A DNA stretch of 64,000 nucleotides from Sisyra terminalis (Eukaryota > Arthropoda > Insecta > Neuroptera > Sisyridae). The notes under the pieces were generated by a model, which saw nothing but the letters and a program-made list of their open reading frames with translations, had not been told where the DNA came from and searched no databases. Of this stretch, positions 25,064 through 40,817 are shown piece by piece; the stretch's first letter is position 1; the number at the start of each line of letters is the position of its first letter. A program made the position numbers and the translations under genes. The stretch lies in contig OY292278.1 in the NCBI GenBank assembly GCA_958496175.1, positions 18,538,001 through 18,602,000 on the forward strand, written 5' to 3'.

Positions 25064-28000
25064 CATAATATTACCGTTGAGATTCTCTGTGAATACTGTG
25101 TGTCCTATTAAAGAAATCAATAATTAATTAGTAACAAAGAAGAAGAAAAATATTTTAATTTTGGTTTAATGAAAGTATACATAACAAAGCCCTAAAGCAT
25201 TGTTATTCTTACTGTTTTCTTTTATACGAAAAGTTGACTAAAAAAATATTGTTTTGAAATTTTCAAGATAAAAGTTTAATGATATTCCTCGGTAGAACAT
25301 AGTTCGTAAATATTTACAAATTCAAATTTACCGCCGCGTAGTGTGTTGATAAACAGCACGTAGTGTTCTATGTACATATGTTGACTTTGCTCTTGATTCA
25401 GATGCACTTTTGCACTTGATCCCCAGTGTTTTCATTTTAAGCAAATGCATTGAATATGCACTCAACGAATTATTAATAATATCAGTACCAAAGACAGATG
25501 AACGAAATGTGGAGGTGTGCAGGTGACTTATTGCACTCTATTTCTGCTAATTCCTAATGATGTGTGTCTTTGCTACATTCACGCCATTATGCATTTACTG
25601 CGAAATAGGGTGTTAGTATCTAAGGGGGTTAGTAAGGGATTTGTTAAGAGGGAGCTTAACTGGTAAGGCGATCGTATCAAGTTTTCCCACAGTAATGGTT
25701 TAGTTGGGGACGTAGGATGTAGGGGGCATTGTTAAATGCATTCGTTACCGTCATTGCTGTGGGAGCTTTATTTGAGATCACACGAAAATCCCATTAACTT
25801 CTATTCAATAATAATTACAACTATGTAAGAAAATTGTAGCGAACTGTTCAAGTTTACTTCGCCAAACAGACAAATTCCACGAGGAAAATTATTATTCTAA
25901 CCTCAAATTTCTCTGTTTAGTCGCGGGATGGGCACCAAGGGGTTGTTTACATTGAATATCTTTCAAGGAAATTTCCCTGTAGATACCACCACTTATCTAC
26001 CTAACTGTCTCGGGTAATTTAAATTTGAATATTGGGGGATGAGGAAAAAAATTCAAATTGGAAAATTGAACGGAAAACATGATTTAATCTTGTTCGATAA
26101 AAATTTTATGACTAACGATAGGACGAGGAATCGTTTTTATATTAAATGCACGGTTTTATATTTGTGTTCGAATTGTTATTTGAAAAAGGTAATCGTATTC
26201 CCATTTCACATTCCATTTTATCTCCAGTCTCAAGCTTCGTAAAAAAAGACATCAAAACCACTGGAAGAAGTTACAAATTAATCTTAACTTACGGAAAAAG
26301 TCAAAAATTCAAGGACATAGGATTATCTCGAAAACATTTCCTGAAAATCAATAACGAAATAATTGACCGAATTGACTTTATAAATTATGTGTAATTTGTG
26401 CTTCAAGCTTGATATTATCGAGGCTTTAGTATTTGTAAATCAGAAATTTTATCATAACGATTGATCTGGTAAGATGTGACTCTTTTTTAAAGACATATTT
26501 TTATTGGGGATGGTAGGAGTGTGGAGGAAAGAAAGGTGGATAATTCAGGAAGAAAAGGAGGATAAACATCAATATATGGGAACATAAAAAACGGAAATGG
26601 ATAAAATATATGCGTATATAAAATTCAGAATAAAAAGCCGTAAAAATCTTATTGGAACGACATGGAATAATGACAGTCGTGAAGAATGAAGGGTGTGGGT
26701 GACACAAGGGGCTGATATGGGACACATTAAACGAAAGAAAACGATACCATTTTTTTTACTTTATGAAACCTAATTTTTCTTAGGATGAGGCCGATTTCTT
26801 TTTGAATTGATCGACTAATCCCCTAAGCATTTGAGAAGGAAAAAACTTATAATTTATATAGGCTATGATTTCTTTTTCGTATAAGTTGTAAAGTAACTAA
26901 AAATTATAATATTTCCTTATTACTAACTTAATTTTTGATTAAAACAGTTGATGTTCTACAAAGAGGATAATTTTCTCAATTCTCTATGTTACGATTTAGT
27001 ATTACAATATACTATATAGGTTTACAAAAAAGGCAAAGCAAAAGTCTTTTACCAAAGCTTATTGTAGGAAGCAATAGCGTTGGAAAATATGATTTAAAAA
27101 CATGAAAATATAATAACAATATAAAGAATACACTGCTGGACATGAAATACAATCTTTCTAAACCAAATTCAATCAATCAAGTTTACAATCAAAAACATAA
27201 AACTCTTTTAAAAGAAGATTTTACTATCCTACGATGTACTTTTACAACACAAGTACTTCATAAATATTAATAGAATTTCCTATATTCTTCTTTTTTTTTA
27301 ATTTTAACAAACTAAACTTTTTTTCAATGTCCATACTTTTGAATATGTTTTATTCATTTTTCCGATTCTAAGCCTCAAAAGAAAAAAGGAAACTCCCCAA
27401 AGTATCCCTTTGTATTTGTTTGTCAAAATCCTTTTTGTCAAAGGGTTAAAGTGTCAAAATGAAATTGATATTACACAGAAAGATTAAGGATTTTTAGAAA
27501 TGTTAGAAAACCTGAGTTATGCTTCTGAGTTTAGTGCAACCAAAAATTATGGTTAGTTTTTAGGGGAAGTAGAGCAGTTTGATACATAAAAATTTAAAAT
27601 CAAATATTATGTATGATAAACTTACTAATTTTAATTTATTTTCTACTCAAAATTAAACTAAATGTATAAATATTTTACTGTCATGGATAATAATTGTTTT
27701 AGTTGTAAAGAAAAAGGAAAAACACGTATTTTGTCAAAGGGGATTATGAATCATTGTACCCCACCAACGAATCACTTGGTACATTATGTGGACCACGTTA
27801 ATACATAGTGGAAATTCTAGGAAAGTGGTAAAATTGCATCAAAATGCTAGTTTTTGCTTTTCTTATTTAAAAGAACACGAACCAAAAGCTACTGCTAAAA
27901 ACCAATTGAGCTTTTTCACAAATAAGCCTTGCTATATTAGCTCTCAAAACATACAATGGTAATACGACTTAATTATAAAATGGATTCAAAAAAATACAAT

Positions 28001-30597
28001 TAATCCTCTATAGGGTAAAAATGAAATTACTTTCCGAAGCACCCAATAGGATTTCTTAATCTTTAACCATAAATCTGGGCAAAAAGCTCTTATATCTTGT
28101 TTAATTTTGAAAAAAAAACAATAAAAATGAACTAGAAAATACTCAGGTATACTGTTTTTTCTTCACTCCTACTTTACACCATTTTTGTTCATATTACCTT
28201 GCTATTTTGAGAAGCAAATGTTATTAAGCTTCAATGCAAATTTCAGTATAAACATATATAAAGGCAAAAGTTTTAAGATTATATCTTGTCACTAGATTAA
28301 AAGGTATACTGTATTTAAAAGTGAACAGCATTATAAAGCAGTCTTGCATCTACCACCATCTTATATAGTATCTTGTCTATACGTGGTTGTTTGTTTAATC
28401 CATCTTTCTAACAGAAATAGATTAATAAACGGTTAATTAACGTTTTAATGAAGATTGACTTCTATTCTTTTGTAGAGACTAGAGAAAATTAAATTATAAA
28501 AAAGTTCTTATAAATATCTTAGATTTTTTTAATTTTTTAAAAACTATCGCTTATTTTATGTATTCTATGGCACGGGAAGTACAATTTGCGTGGTAATGCC
28601 GCCGAAATTTGATGATATAATTTTGTGAAACAGTCCAAAATAAGATGAAAATAAAGAATAAAATTTTTCAATATCATCTTTAGTTTTCTAGATAATGATA
28701 CTTAAATTTTTAGATATGTTTGATAATTAAAGAAATTGATCTGCCTTGTTTTTCATTATCACAATAAGTAATAATTATAATTACTTTATAATATACATAA
28801 TTTACATTATAGCATAATATTTTTTTAAACTAGTAAAAATCGTATTTAACTTATGACTTCATTTTACCAGCACATTTTTATGAATAATTAGTCAACATAC
28901 AATAAATTATGGATGAAAGAAATAAGGAAATTATTAGTTGAAAGCTCGATAAACACAAACAAAAAAGCTCCATCACTCAACGTTCTACTTGTTAGCTTGA
29001 ATTTTAAGGAAACTCACAAAAACCACAGACAGTCGAATTATATTGACATAACAATTCAGTTTTGTAGAATTAAATCCTTTGTTATGTCTATTGAGTCTTC
29101 GAAATTGAATACGACGGGAATGTTGCACTTGAATAAAACTCATTAAATAGTCAATAGTATGCAAACTATAAATCATTTCAAATTTGTCGTACGGTACAAT
29201 TGACTTTTAATATGTATTGGAAAATCAATGTTTAATTGAATAATTTGTTGGCTTCTCACACTAGGTCTATTGATTGTCTCATTTTTTTGAAGTGAAAACT
29301 GATTTAACAGCTTTGTGACTTGAAATTTCAGGAAACGAAAAAGCTACAATTAAAAAAATAAAACATAAACCTATAAGATTTAACGAACAAGAGAATGAAA
29401 TAGAATACATTACAGAGTTTCTTTTGAATGTGCGCGTCTGCGTATTACGCTGCTTGGGAATAGTCGTTCTAACAACCGTGGTGAATTGTTTATTGTTTAA
29501 GTAAACATTTCACAATTTTAATAAAAACATTTTTAAAGTATGTTAAACGAATCGGAATATTATCGGTATATTATCTTCTAGGTTCTTCCTATACCCGATA
29601 GCAACACTATGCATAACAATAATTAATGTTGAACTAGTGATAAAATCATTAACAAAAAAAAAAGTTCTTCCATTGATTTTCGATCACCCATTGATTGAAG
29701 GTGGGAACGCCCTATCGATGTTTTCTGTTTGGTTTTTCCACTTGATGTAATTAGTCGTATGCCATCGATATATCTATTTATCAAATTGAACTAGAGTATT
29801 TATTTCATACTTATGTTACCATAAGCCACTCATATCATTTATCGAAAATGCAATTTTGGAGTCGGGAAAAATTTATATTATGTATACAAATAAAATGTAT
29901 TATAGTTTTTAAACTAGGTATCAATATTATAATAACTAAATCCTACTCTCGAAATTTTACATTCGTCTCCTTACCTTGAAGTTCATAAGTTTAAAGGTTT
30001 CACTTCTATCGCATATGAACAGCACACATGTATGTTAAATTTAAAGTAAATAATTTTATAATATCACCGATAATTCATTAAAGTTCACTAGAACGTTAAC
30101 TTGCACCAAATCGTTAGATTTTTTCAATCAATTGTACAGATATTATACTCAAAATTACCCTTTGAAATTCATACTATCAATACTACAAAATGAAATAACT
30201 TATTAACATATAGTAAAACTATATTAAAATTAAATTCTATTTAATCAATGAAATATTGTCTCTTTTAAAAATATGCTGGACCATATTTTTCCAAAAATGG
30301 TAAGCTTTCGATTTATTGATAATTAACGGTTTTAATTTCGAATAGACTTATACCATAGTTTGTGAATAATACTACGTCTTTAATAGTAACTTTATCGCTT
30401 TACTTATAACAGAAAAGTGCAACAATAACAACAAAGAATAAATAAAACTATTTTGCGTAAATTGAATAGAATATTTAAAATGGGAGTACAAGTCGGAGAC
30501 GGGAAAAGCCATAAAATGTAAAATAGTATCTATACTGTGAACTGAAGGATACATCAGAATGAGGGAGACTAAACAAATTGGCAATGTTTTACTTCAT
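25064..30597. other. non-coding, probably intronic, with a GC-richer patch
   Basis: About 25330-26040 is GC-richer and looks unique. It includes a G-rich stretch near 25610-25740. No exon was recognised. The rest is AT-rich. Confidence 0.45.
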
Positions 30598-30660
30598 CAG
30601 TTGCCTGATAAAGCTGGAATAACACCAACGAAAATTTGGAATTGAAATAAATGAAGTAAA
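30598..30660 (+). repeat. element-tail motif (CCTGATAAAGCTGG...CCAACGAAAA)
   Basis: The motif reads GCCTGATAAAGCTGGAATAA and then CACCAACGAAAATTTGG; TGG and CCA could pair. It belongs to the CTGA-N-stem-GAAA motif type seen at five other sites in the window. Confidence 0.4.
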
Positions 30661-31834
30661 ATACTGCTAATTTATTTGGTTTATCACATCTTGATATATC
30701 CTTTACATTATACATCGATTTAGACCTGAAAGAATGGAAAGTATTTATACCATCTATACGAAACTACTTATACAAGTAGTAAGCAGAATTAACTGCCAAT
30801 TAACAAAAATATTAAGTCATCTAGAAATTTTACTTGCAAAGAAAAAAAGCTCTTCAGGAGAAATAAATAATTTATTAATTGTTGTTCATATGTTTTAAAG
30901 CTCGGTGCATAAATTTCATATAAAAATCAAAGCCAAAATGTTGCATGAAATAGACATTTTAATGAAATTATTCTTTTATTATTCACTAAGGAAATAATAG
31001 AGAAGTAAATTTTTCGACAAACAATATAATTTTTTGCTAACAAAATATACATAGTTTTCATATAAATATTTTATTAAAATTGTAAATATAAAAAATTGCC
31101 ATAAAAATATGGAATAGCTTAATAAATTGTTATCCCTACTGATTGACAAACAAAGTACAATTGTTCAGTATAAACAGATGGCTTAGCTTAAATAGATCAA
31201 TCTTGAAGCATAAAATTGTAGATAGAATTCTTTTTTTATAGAGCATAACGAAGTTAGCACTCAAATATTTCTTTCTGTGAAAATTGATTAAAGAATTATA
31301 TTTTGTTTCAAGATAAATCACTTCTGAAAGAAAAATATGAAAATTGATAGTTTGGCGTCTGTTTAGATAAATCTACATGTACTTATTTTTATTTTTGGGA
31401 AACTCTTTTCGTATAGAAAAATAAGGTCGAAACTTTAAAAGTTTAAAAGAAAATTATATGTGTATATCATTTTATGGTTTAAACTTTAAAATTATTATGT
31501 AGATTTTTATTATTAGGGGCTTTAAGTAGTTAACTTTTTGGTCTGTAGTCAAGTATAGTCAACTTCGCACAAAATACCGGCTTTGACCATAACATGCATT
31601 TTAAACCAATGAACTGCATTTGAAAGCTTTTAGCCTAAATAATTAGTTAAACATCAAAATTTGCTTAGTAGTTTTAAACAACATTTGTACAGACAACATT
31701 CCGTTGTTCTAAGAAGTTGAAAATTGCTGAATTATTTTATGGGCCAATTTTTGATGTTCGAAACTAATTTCAAATCAGATTTGGTGTAAGCTCCATAAAA
31801 CGTCGATAGAGATTAATCCATGTTGATTAATAAT
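30661..31834. other. AT-rich non-coding stretch
   Basis: Nothing recognised. Confidence 0.4.
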
Positions 31835-31975
31835 TTATTTATTATTTTCGAGTCACAATTAATATATAAGTGGCCAATTATATTGTTTATATTATTCGTT
31901 ATTACTATAATTAACATTTACTGCTGATGATAGTCAAAGACTGTTGAAACGAGTTCTTTTCAAGAAATAAATTAA
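31835..31975. repeat. short dispersed repeat copy 1 with hammerhead-like motif
   Basis: It contains CGAGTCACAATTAAT (31849-31863), which recurs exactly at 47221-47235 after a similar T/A-rich lead. Downstream on the plus strand at 31922-31955 it reads CTGATGATAGTCAAAGACTG and TTGAAACGAG. AGTC and GACT can pair between CTGATGA and GAAAC. The two copies therefore share a tail, and both lie beside a CTGATGA/GAAA motif, though in opposite orientations. Confidence 0.6.
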
Positions 31976-34900
31976 AAAAATGAGTTATACGATAAACATT
32001 ATTATTCGTCAAATAATCCATGTCCCTAACTTTCAATCTTTTCTGAAGGGCGAATGCCACCTTATAAACTTTTTCAGTAATGTTCGTCAACATCCTACAA
32101 TTGTTCGATTCTTGTTCCCTCTACAGTCATTCTCCAAATTACCAATATGTTTTGAATTCGCGACAAAATTTGGTTAAAACCGTTATACTAACTAAACTGT
32201 TTTATTTGAAATCAGTTTTGGAAGTTAATTCTGAATGAAAAGATATTTTTTTTTTTTTACTTTGGCTTTCATTAACAACGTATTATTATGTAGAAAAACT
32301 GTTGTGTATAAAAAGCTCACAACAAATTACATTCATTGTTATCAATATTATCATTTTTTTTTCTTTTGTTTCCTACCTGACGGAATTCTTGAATTCTTCC
32401 CTCCAGTGTCGTCAATCTCTGGATTTTTTTTCAAATTACATTAACTAATTACACCATTTTCCAAGAAAACAACTCAAGTTTCATTTCCTAAAATAACAAA
32501 AAGTTTGAAAAGTCTTCACTTTCCATTTGAAAAACTAAATATTTTCAAAGAAAACCTGTAAAATTTGCCAATTTTGAAAAAAGACAGTAACTTTTTATCT
32601 ATTTAAACTTCTATAAGTGCATATTACCGTAAGATTATACTTTGTATCCTGATCAAAGTATTTCTTTGTATCCAGGTAAATTTCATAGTATATCTCTATA
32701 AAATTGCTCACCTTTTCAGAAATAATAAAAGTAGATATATATTTTAAAAAACGTGACATATTTTATTCTCTAGAGTCCATGCCACCATATATCGTAGTTC
32801 CATTTTAATTTCTTGATAAATACACCCATAAATTCCTATAAAACGTTACAAACTTTGATTGATGATTTTTAAAAAATAACATTGTTATGATTTAATTTAA
32901 AATTTTTCTGAATTTTGAGTTATGTTTGCTTATATAATATATTCCTGGATCAATTTACACCTAATTAGCATACACTTTTGCGTATCTATACACATTTTTT
33001 GTATCGTAAAAAATATCAAAAGAAAAAAATTATTAAAATTTATAAACGAAAATATAAAAAAAATCCACTCTAATGACATTTTCTTCTGAAGTTTACCTAC
33101 TTTCTTATATTACGTAAGGTAGGGAAAAGACAAAAGCCTGAAATTGTCGTCTGCTTCATTTTCACTTTGTTAATTAAATGTCTGTTGCATTAAATTGTGT
33201 TGAAGCTCGTTTACTTAATTTATTTCCATACAATATGATGTAATAAGAAAAAGGAATGTCAAAATAAGGGAAATGGAAGAAAACTTAAAAAGAAATTAAA
33301 CAAGCACGATAGCTTAGAAAATAGCGACAGAAATATGCACATTGCACTTTTTAAAAAGCATCCAATAGAAAAGGCAAGTTCTTCATGCAATATTGAGATG
33401 ATTCCGAAAAAAAAAAAATCAACAGATAAAACTAACAATAGTTTAATTCCGTTCAAACGTGCATTTTCTTATCGAATTAGCTATCTTTTCCTTCCGATCC
33501 CTAGTTTTTCGTACCTTTTCATTTCGTGCACTTCAATTATTGTGTTCGTTTCGACAAATTTTTATTTTACTTTGAATTCGTTCCCAATTAGATCGTACAA
33601 AAATACAAAACAAACACAACACATTTAGTGTTTGCACGAAAACTAAGCGAACCTGAAACACGAGGCTGGAATGGGAGGAGTGCAACGAAGTTAAGAACGG
33701 AACTATACACATACAGTAAAATAAATGAGGAATGGGCAACGAAGGGGTGAAACGAAGGGTTAGGGAATAGAGGGATGTGTTTTTGTTTTTATTATGTACG
33801 TGATTATGTTTTCTAGCAAAATGAAAATGTTTTTGTTTGTACTTTGAGATACAACTGGAAAATATGGGGAAAACACGAGAGCGAAGGGTGCAACGTTGAA
33901 CCATGCCAGGCTTTTTAGTGAGTTGAAAAAAGACAAAAGGACTGGGATGCTGGGATCCAAACGGCGTAAATGATTTAGTATATCTTTCTATATGTTTGAT
34001 AATACATAGAGAACCATGCTAGAAATAGTTGAATGGGGCCAATGTGTGGGAGGCACAGTTGGAAGAATGGACTAATGGGAAAGTTTAAAATAAACTTAGT
34101 GGCCCAATAAAGTTGCCTCCACATCGCTAGAACATTTGCGAATGATAAATTTTGTGTTTATTTATTCAAAAGCAGAATCTAAGCGTTATAACTTTAAATT
34201 TTCCTGTCAAAAACTAAATAAAAATAACCCCCATTTTAAGTACAAACAACTTCAACTATTTAATCCTGATTGCATATAGGAAAAGTTTCGAATTTAAACA
34301 GTTTTAGTTATTTGGATAAGGGGGTTTTCAAAAACAATCAACCTATGGTAATGCACATTTTGTAAAAATTGAACCGTTTATTTTGAAAGTGAGTTAAATC
34401 CATTTTAAGAGCAATTCCTATAGTGTTATGGTTTTAACCATAGAAACATAACATACTAAGGAGAAGGGAATAATTGGCGTTTTTGTTAACAACTAAAATG
34501 AAATCAGTACTTAATTTGTCAAAATTTAGCAGTTAAATAATTAACAAACTTTGTTCTAGTTACAAGAAGTAGAATCACCATATATCGTCCTTAAAATGGA
34601 CTTACGCCATTTTCAAAATAAACTAGTCAATTATTAAAAATATTCTATACTAATATCAAAACTAACATCAAAGTTGTAGCTGTTAATTTTTAACTTTACT
34701 TGATAAAATCTAAGAAATATTAATTTAAATTAATATTTGGCGCCTATTAGCCCGACAATAAAATGATGTCACAGTACAGAAACTTCAAGATTGATTTCCT
34801 ATGACTAATTAATTTAAATACAAACGAGAAAGTTTTTTAAATCCTTTAAACTATAAGTTAATGATTAAAATCATTGGCTTTATTTAAAATTTAGTGTGAC

Positions 34901-37900
34901 TAAGTACATATTAATACAATTTGTAAATTTTTCTAAAATTTCTTAAAGGAAAAATTATGATAGTTTACCTTTTAGAAAGCATTTTACAATTACACATCTG
35001 AGCAAAGAAATAGAAAAATCATCTGCTTCTAATAATTATAGTAAAGATTAAAGGTATACATTTTTTTCTGAGTAAAGCCTTTACATACTTTCATAAATAT
35101 CCAAATTTATAATATTTTTTTTCAAATAAAAAGATATAGAAAGCAAAAATTTGAAGTATGAACGTATCTTCTTAGTACCTACATACCTTTTAATACCTTG
35201 TTGTAATCAATTTTTCATTGTTATCGTCCTATGGCTTTTTCTACATTATTCGTTTTGGTCAATATTTTCGAACTGTTGGAAAATTATTTATATTTAATAG
35301 TTTTCTCAAAACTTCAGAAATAATTTGATTAATTGCGCAGATAAAGCTTTCCTTAAAAACATATTATAAATCCATACACCATGACATATGTTTTTGTTTC
35401 AAAAAAATAAAAATTATTTTCCTCATTTTCGCGCAATGCTAATATTTTTTAAAATCTTCAACATGAAATTATTCACTGAATCTTACTTTGAAATGCAATT
35501 AGAGGTTTTATTACTTGATATAATTTTTAAAACAGTTTTTTCTACTTATATTGAAAGACTCAGCATTATAATGATTAATGAAAAGCTTAGTTTTTACGTA
35601 AACTAAACACAATTAATCTTCAATCTTTTGAACAAAATAGAGTAATTTTGAGGATAGAAAAATATTTTCCGTGTCGGAAATTGTTAGAAATTGTGTAAAT
35701 TATTATTGTTTCTATGATATTCTCTCATTGATTTATTTATAATCTTGATTTCAATATATGGACAGTAACATCACTCTCATTTGCCCATTAAAATTAGAAC
35801 CTTTTTTATCTCCACAAAAGAAAAAAAATTTGAAACTTAAAACTTGTTTTCCGTTCCCTTAATAATGTCCTTTATCGATGAAAAAATGAGCATTTGGCCT
35901 ATTACAAAGCTAAAAATAAAGTATAGTTTTCCCACACAAAACTATAGTTTTACCTAAACAGTTTTAAACATAGCTATACCAATGTTTATACTACTATTTG
36001 AAAGATTAAAAATCTTAAGTTTGATAATTATTGGGCCAATATTCATCAACTATAACAAAAGGATTACAAAAGTACCACTTCCCGTTTTAAAAATAAAACC
36101 TTACCAAAAGAAGATAAATAAATTTTATACTACTATACTTATTACTAACATTATTGGTCTGATAACTAGGTGTTGAGAATAAATTAAGAGATTTATAATT
36201 GAACTTAATATATCAATACTGTAGAATTTTACGACTACCAAACTGCATTGAATATAATAATATAGATCCTTTCTGATAAAAAATATAGCAATTAGAAAAT
36301 ATATCTATAAATCTATCTATCTATAAATGTGTTATCTCTCTCAAAAACAGAAAAGTAAGCAGGATCCTGGGGGTATAAATCAAATCAATCTTAAGCTAAG
36401 GTTCTATAGTTTACTCATGAGTCAAACCGTGAAGTTGAAAACCCCTAAAATCTATCACACAGAATATTTTTTGCTTACTCCCAAAGCTTTTAGCAGGATC
36501 CAAATAAAAAAGTTTTTATGAGAAAGTTATTAATTTTTTTAAAACCAAGCCACAAAAATATAAACAAATCATAATAACCTCCTAACACCAAATATAATAA
36601 ACAAACTAACGATGTTAAAAAAAATCTCAAAACATTAAAGCTCGGATTCAGAGGTCGTTTCAGATTAAATCTGCAAATTTTACCACTCAAATTATTTCCA
36701 CTATCTCCTCTTGGATTGAAGAATAACTATTTACAATCAATAACCTGGATGTAGCAGTAAAATCGAAGACCCATTCAATTCACCTACTATTCCAATATTA
36801 CCTAACTTAATCACCGCCACAAAAGTCACAATCTTATATAAACTGATTGATCTTAGAACTTTCACTTGGATTATGAATGAATTGTAGAATTTGGTAAATT
36901 TCATGCCATGTAAAAATTCTGGACAATTAAAAAGATAACCAAGCAGTCGAATGACCCATCAATCGGACATGGATAAATCACACCAAAAATTGATCAAATT
37001 CTAGATGAATGGTTGCCCCAATGTGGAAACTCGATTAAGCTATAATAGCCTTAACGAAGTTGTGAACCGATTATATATTTACTACCAAATCGCATATTCT
37101 CCGAAAATCCAGTAACGACCTTTTCAACATAGGAAATATACCTAAATGTTTTACAGGTGATTGTTAATGGTTCCAATTATAAAATAAAAGACCAACAACA
37201 CTTACCTATAAGAAAATTTGAATTTAGAGGTCTCTAGTTTAAGAAGGAAATTGATAAAAAATTAAACGAAACCCCCCATAACAGAAATTTTTATAATAAT
37301 ACTTCAATTAAATCAACTCTTTATTATGTATGACCAAAAATTAAAGCAAATATAATATGAGAAAATTAAAATTCAGTATATTCTTTTTATTCATTAATGA
37401 ATTTTACACACTCATAAAATTTATAAAAATTTTATGAAATATTAGACAAGCTTTAAGCGAGCTTTTACTGCAATTATATACTAAAGAAAAAAAATAAGTT
37501 TATATTTAAACGATATCAAATAAATTTATTAAATAAATATTTTAAATAGCTTTATATAATTTTTCATAAAAAAATAAGAAAGGGTTTTTATATGTTTTAA
37601 TATCAAATAATTTTTCCAAGTCAGAACAAAACCATTATTCATTTGCAACCAGAGGGTGAGTGATTTGTAACAATTTCCTTATTCTGATTTTCTTTTCTTT
37701 CATATTCCTCGTGCTTTTCGTACCCCCCGTTTCGATTTCTCATAACTAACCCTGCTACGGCATTATCCCTCATTCTTGATATCACCTCGTCCAGCTTATT
37801 ACAGAAACTGATCACGATAACTGCGATTTTATCCCCGATTCATCATAAGCTCAAAGTGTGCTTTAGAACAATTCAAGTTATACGACTTGCCCCAGATTAA

Positions 37901-40813
37901 AACGAGAGAAAACACGAATACTTTTATGTAGAACGAAGAAAAACCATGGAAAAAAAGGATGGTGGAGAAAAGAGTCTTGTTAACGAAACACAAAACGCAG
38001 AACTGCATGTTAATGGTGGAAAGAGACGGAATGTAGGGGTAAGTGTGGCAAGGGGTTAGAATTCAGAGTGTCGGATGGAAAAATAATTTTTTCACAAATA
38101 AAAATTTTTCAAAGTTGCTGTAATTGGGGGCTAGTTTGTATGTGACTTGATTTCCAATTATTTGATGGGTGAATAAAAGGTGGATACACGAGTTGGGGTT
38201 GGGGTGCGGGACACAAGTATTCGTGCTTTGGATGCTAATCACATAAATGTCACTGCTGGAAACACAATAATCCAACTTCGGAAAAAACCCAACGTGTATC
38301 TTCGCCCCATCCACCTCAAATCAACTCTTTCTTTCTATTTGTTTTTGTTCTATATTTTCAAATTCAAAATTAGAATTTTTTATTGTTTGTTTGTTTTTTT
38401 CAAATTCACAATTTGAGCTTTTTTAATCTAATTATTGATTTCATGCAGCTTTCGTTAAGCTGTATTGAACTTACCGGTTTGTTTTTGATAGGAAATATTG
38501 AAATTACTGGATTGAAACTAAAATATCAATAATAAAGAGTGACACGAGGTGTTAATTCGATTAATGAAAATCACATAGGTACCCCAAGTCATTTCTCCTC
38601 TTAATCATCCCCTTACCGATCGGTCTATTTGACATTAACAACGGTCGTTAATTACACGACCATCAGCCACATATCCTTTTCGATCGTCTCGGTTTTCAAT
38701 TTGCAACTAACCCTTGCGTACTTAATGTGTTGAGAGATAAACCCAAATCCCAGAATCCCAACCATCATTCCCCAATCGTATAGCCACTCGGACGACTCCT
38801 TGTCCTTTTCAGCTACAAATAAACCCAAAAACCAATAACCAATAAACCCACTTACGACCCCATTTAACGTGGGAATAACAAGTTTCAGTTGTCAATAATA
38901 GTTCACTGATTAGCACAGCTTTAGTTAATTTAATTTCCCTGACAGAAAAATCTGATTTGGACACCAAATGACTTCCTAATACTTTCACATAAAAGATTAA
39001 TGTTCTTTATTTAAAAAACTCAGTTAATTTTCTTTTCATGTCTTAAATTGAAATTCCAGAATCGGAGACTTAAAAAGGTTTTAAAACCAAAAATTATTTC
39101 GATTCCAGTATATCTAAGCCCTTAATTACAAGGAAATGGAAATTATATACCACCAAACATTAATCTTATTCACGTATTTAAAACAAGAGTCATTTTTGTA
39201 GAAGATTAAAAACTATTTTTTTTCCACATTTGACTAATAGCGGTAAATGGAATTGGAGTTCGGGGGATGAAACCTAGTGAGGCTAACCGGAAATAAACGC
39301 AGGCTTTTCGCCCCGACTCAAAACCGGACACAGTGGCGCGAATGATAATTGCCCACATCCGAATGAGGGACGGACGATGTCTAATTTTTAATTAAATTTT
39401 TTCAAGCTACTTTTTAATACTTCGTTCATAAATCAGTATACAAACTTCATATGAAAAAAAAATGGAAAATCTAGTTTAAATCTAGGATGAAAATGTATTT
39501 TATAAACTCGTATTTAAAAAAAGAAAAGCTCAAAGCTTTCTGTTTAGATTTAATAAAAACAAAGCAAAAAAGAAATTCTGCTCTTATTAGAAATTTAATA
39601 TTCTATTAAACTCAACAGATTTTTAAATATATAAGTAGTAGGTATTAATGAAAGAGTGGAATCATTTTTCTTTTAATCGTGTACACTTAAGCTTACTCCT
39701 TATTACTGTTATGAACATATACTAATTAGTTTTTAAATTATAAACTTCCTCGTTATTTTCAAGTGGATGTTATAGCATTCTGTTACCTCTCGGAAATCAA
39801 TCATGAAACTAATGTTTAATGGTGGAGTACAAGAAAAAAAAATAAGGAAAGGGAAAATATAAGCTTCATACAATAAATATTTATTATGTGAACAATAGTT
39901 ATTAAGCTCTTCAGAGAAAATAAATTTCAATAAGAATCTTCACTCATTTAAAATTTATGTTAAAGCTTTTACAAGATAATTTTTGAGTTTCCCAAACGAA
40001 AATTGTCAGAAAATTGTCAGAATAAACAACTTAATAATTAAAAAAACAATTAAAAATGGAAAAAAATACAAAAAAAAATTAAAATTACTGATCATGTGCA
40101 ATAGCTAAACGCCTGATGGAATCTAGTTCTAATATAAGATTCAAAAATTAATCCAATTAGAAATTAAGAAGTGTTGAATTTTATGTAATCAATTTAATCA
40201 ATTTTAAGGAAGATTTATTTAACTAGTATTTAGGCAATTACGTTCAATTTTAGAAAGACAAGATAGGTGGTATACCTAATTTTTATCCACTGTAAAATCA
40301 TTGGGATGATCTAATTACTAATAAGTTTCTGTTCGAAATGTATCAGTTTTAAAAACAGAATGGAACATATTATTTGGATACATAATAAACGAATTATAGG
40401 ATTCGGTGATTTATTACCCAAACAATTAATTCAATAGTTCAGTAAAACCATTTAGTCATCCAGAGTTATTCATGGTTGATGAAAACTTTTCGTTGATCAT
40501 CATTGCCTCGCTAACATGTGCAACTGCCCTGATACCTGTTTTACATTTGTGCAAAAATAAATCCTTCATACAATAATTATCTTAAAAAAATTCTTGACAC
40601 TTTATAGGACTACTTAAGATTTAGTTACATTTAGATTAGCGTTGGATCGAAACTAGTTTTTACGGCCGAAACTTCCATATAAGGTTATTTTTTCGTAGCA
40701 AAAACATGTTAATCATTATTAGTCTGTCTTTACTTTTAAATCCTACAAGTACTAATATTCATTAAGTCACTGATATTTGAGCTAATCATAATAAATATGA
40801 AAATTATTTTATA
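31976..40813. other. non-coding, probably intronic
   Basis: No gene was recognised. About 37680-37920 and 38560-38850 are GC-richer, apparently unique patches. About 36340-37260 looks like old, possibly once-coding sequence, but no reading frame stays open and no family can be named. The cluster of overlapping open frames on both strands at 33260-33960 has no protein family features. Confidence 0.45.
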
Positions 40814-40817
40814 CTAA

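Noticed and set aside
31922..31955. Canonical hammerhead ribozyme
   Set aside because: CTGATGA and GAAAC are present with a small stem, but extra bases flank the stem and no convincing stems I and III were seen. Retained only as a hammerhead-like motif.
33259..33960. Cluster of overlapping open frames on both strands, including one of 123 codons on the minus strand
   Set aside because: Translations are low-complexity and hydrophobic/Ser-rich, no family motif is visible, and overlapping frames on both strands point to a stop-poor sequence rather than a gene.
36340..37260. Possible remnant of an unknown retroelement coding region
   Set aside because: Short readable pieces occur in all frames but no motif of reverse transcriptase, integrase, protease or transposase can be named.
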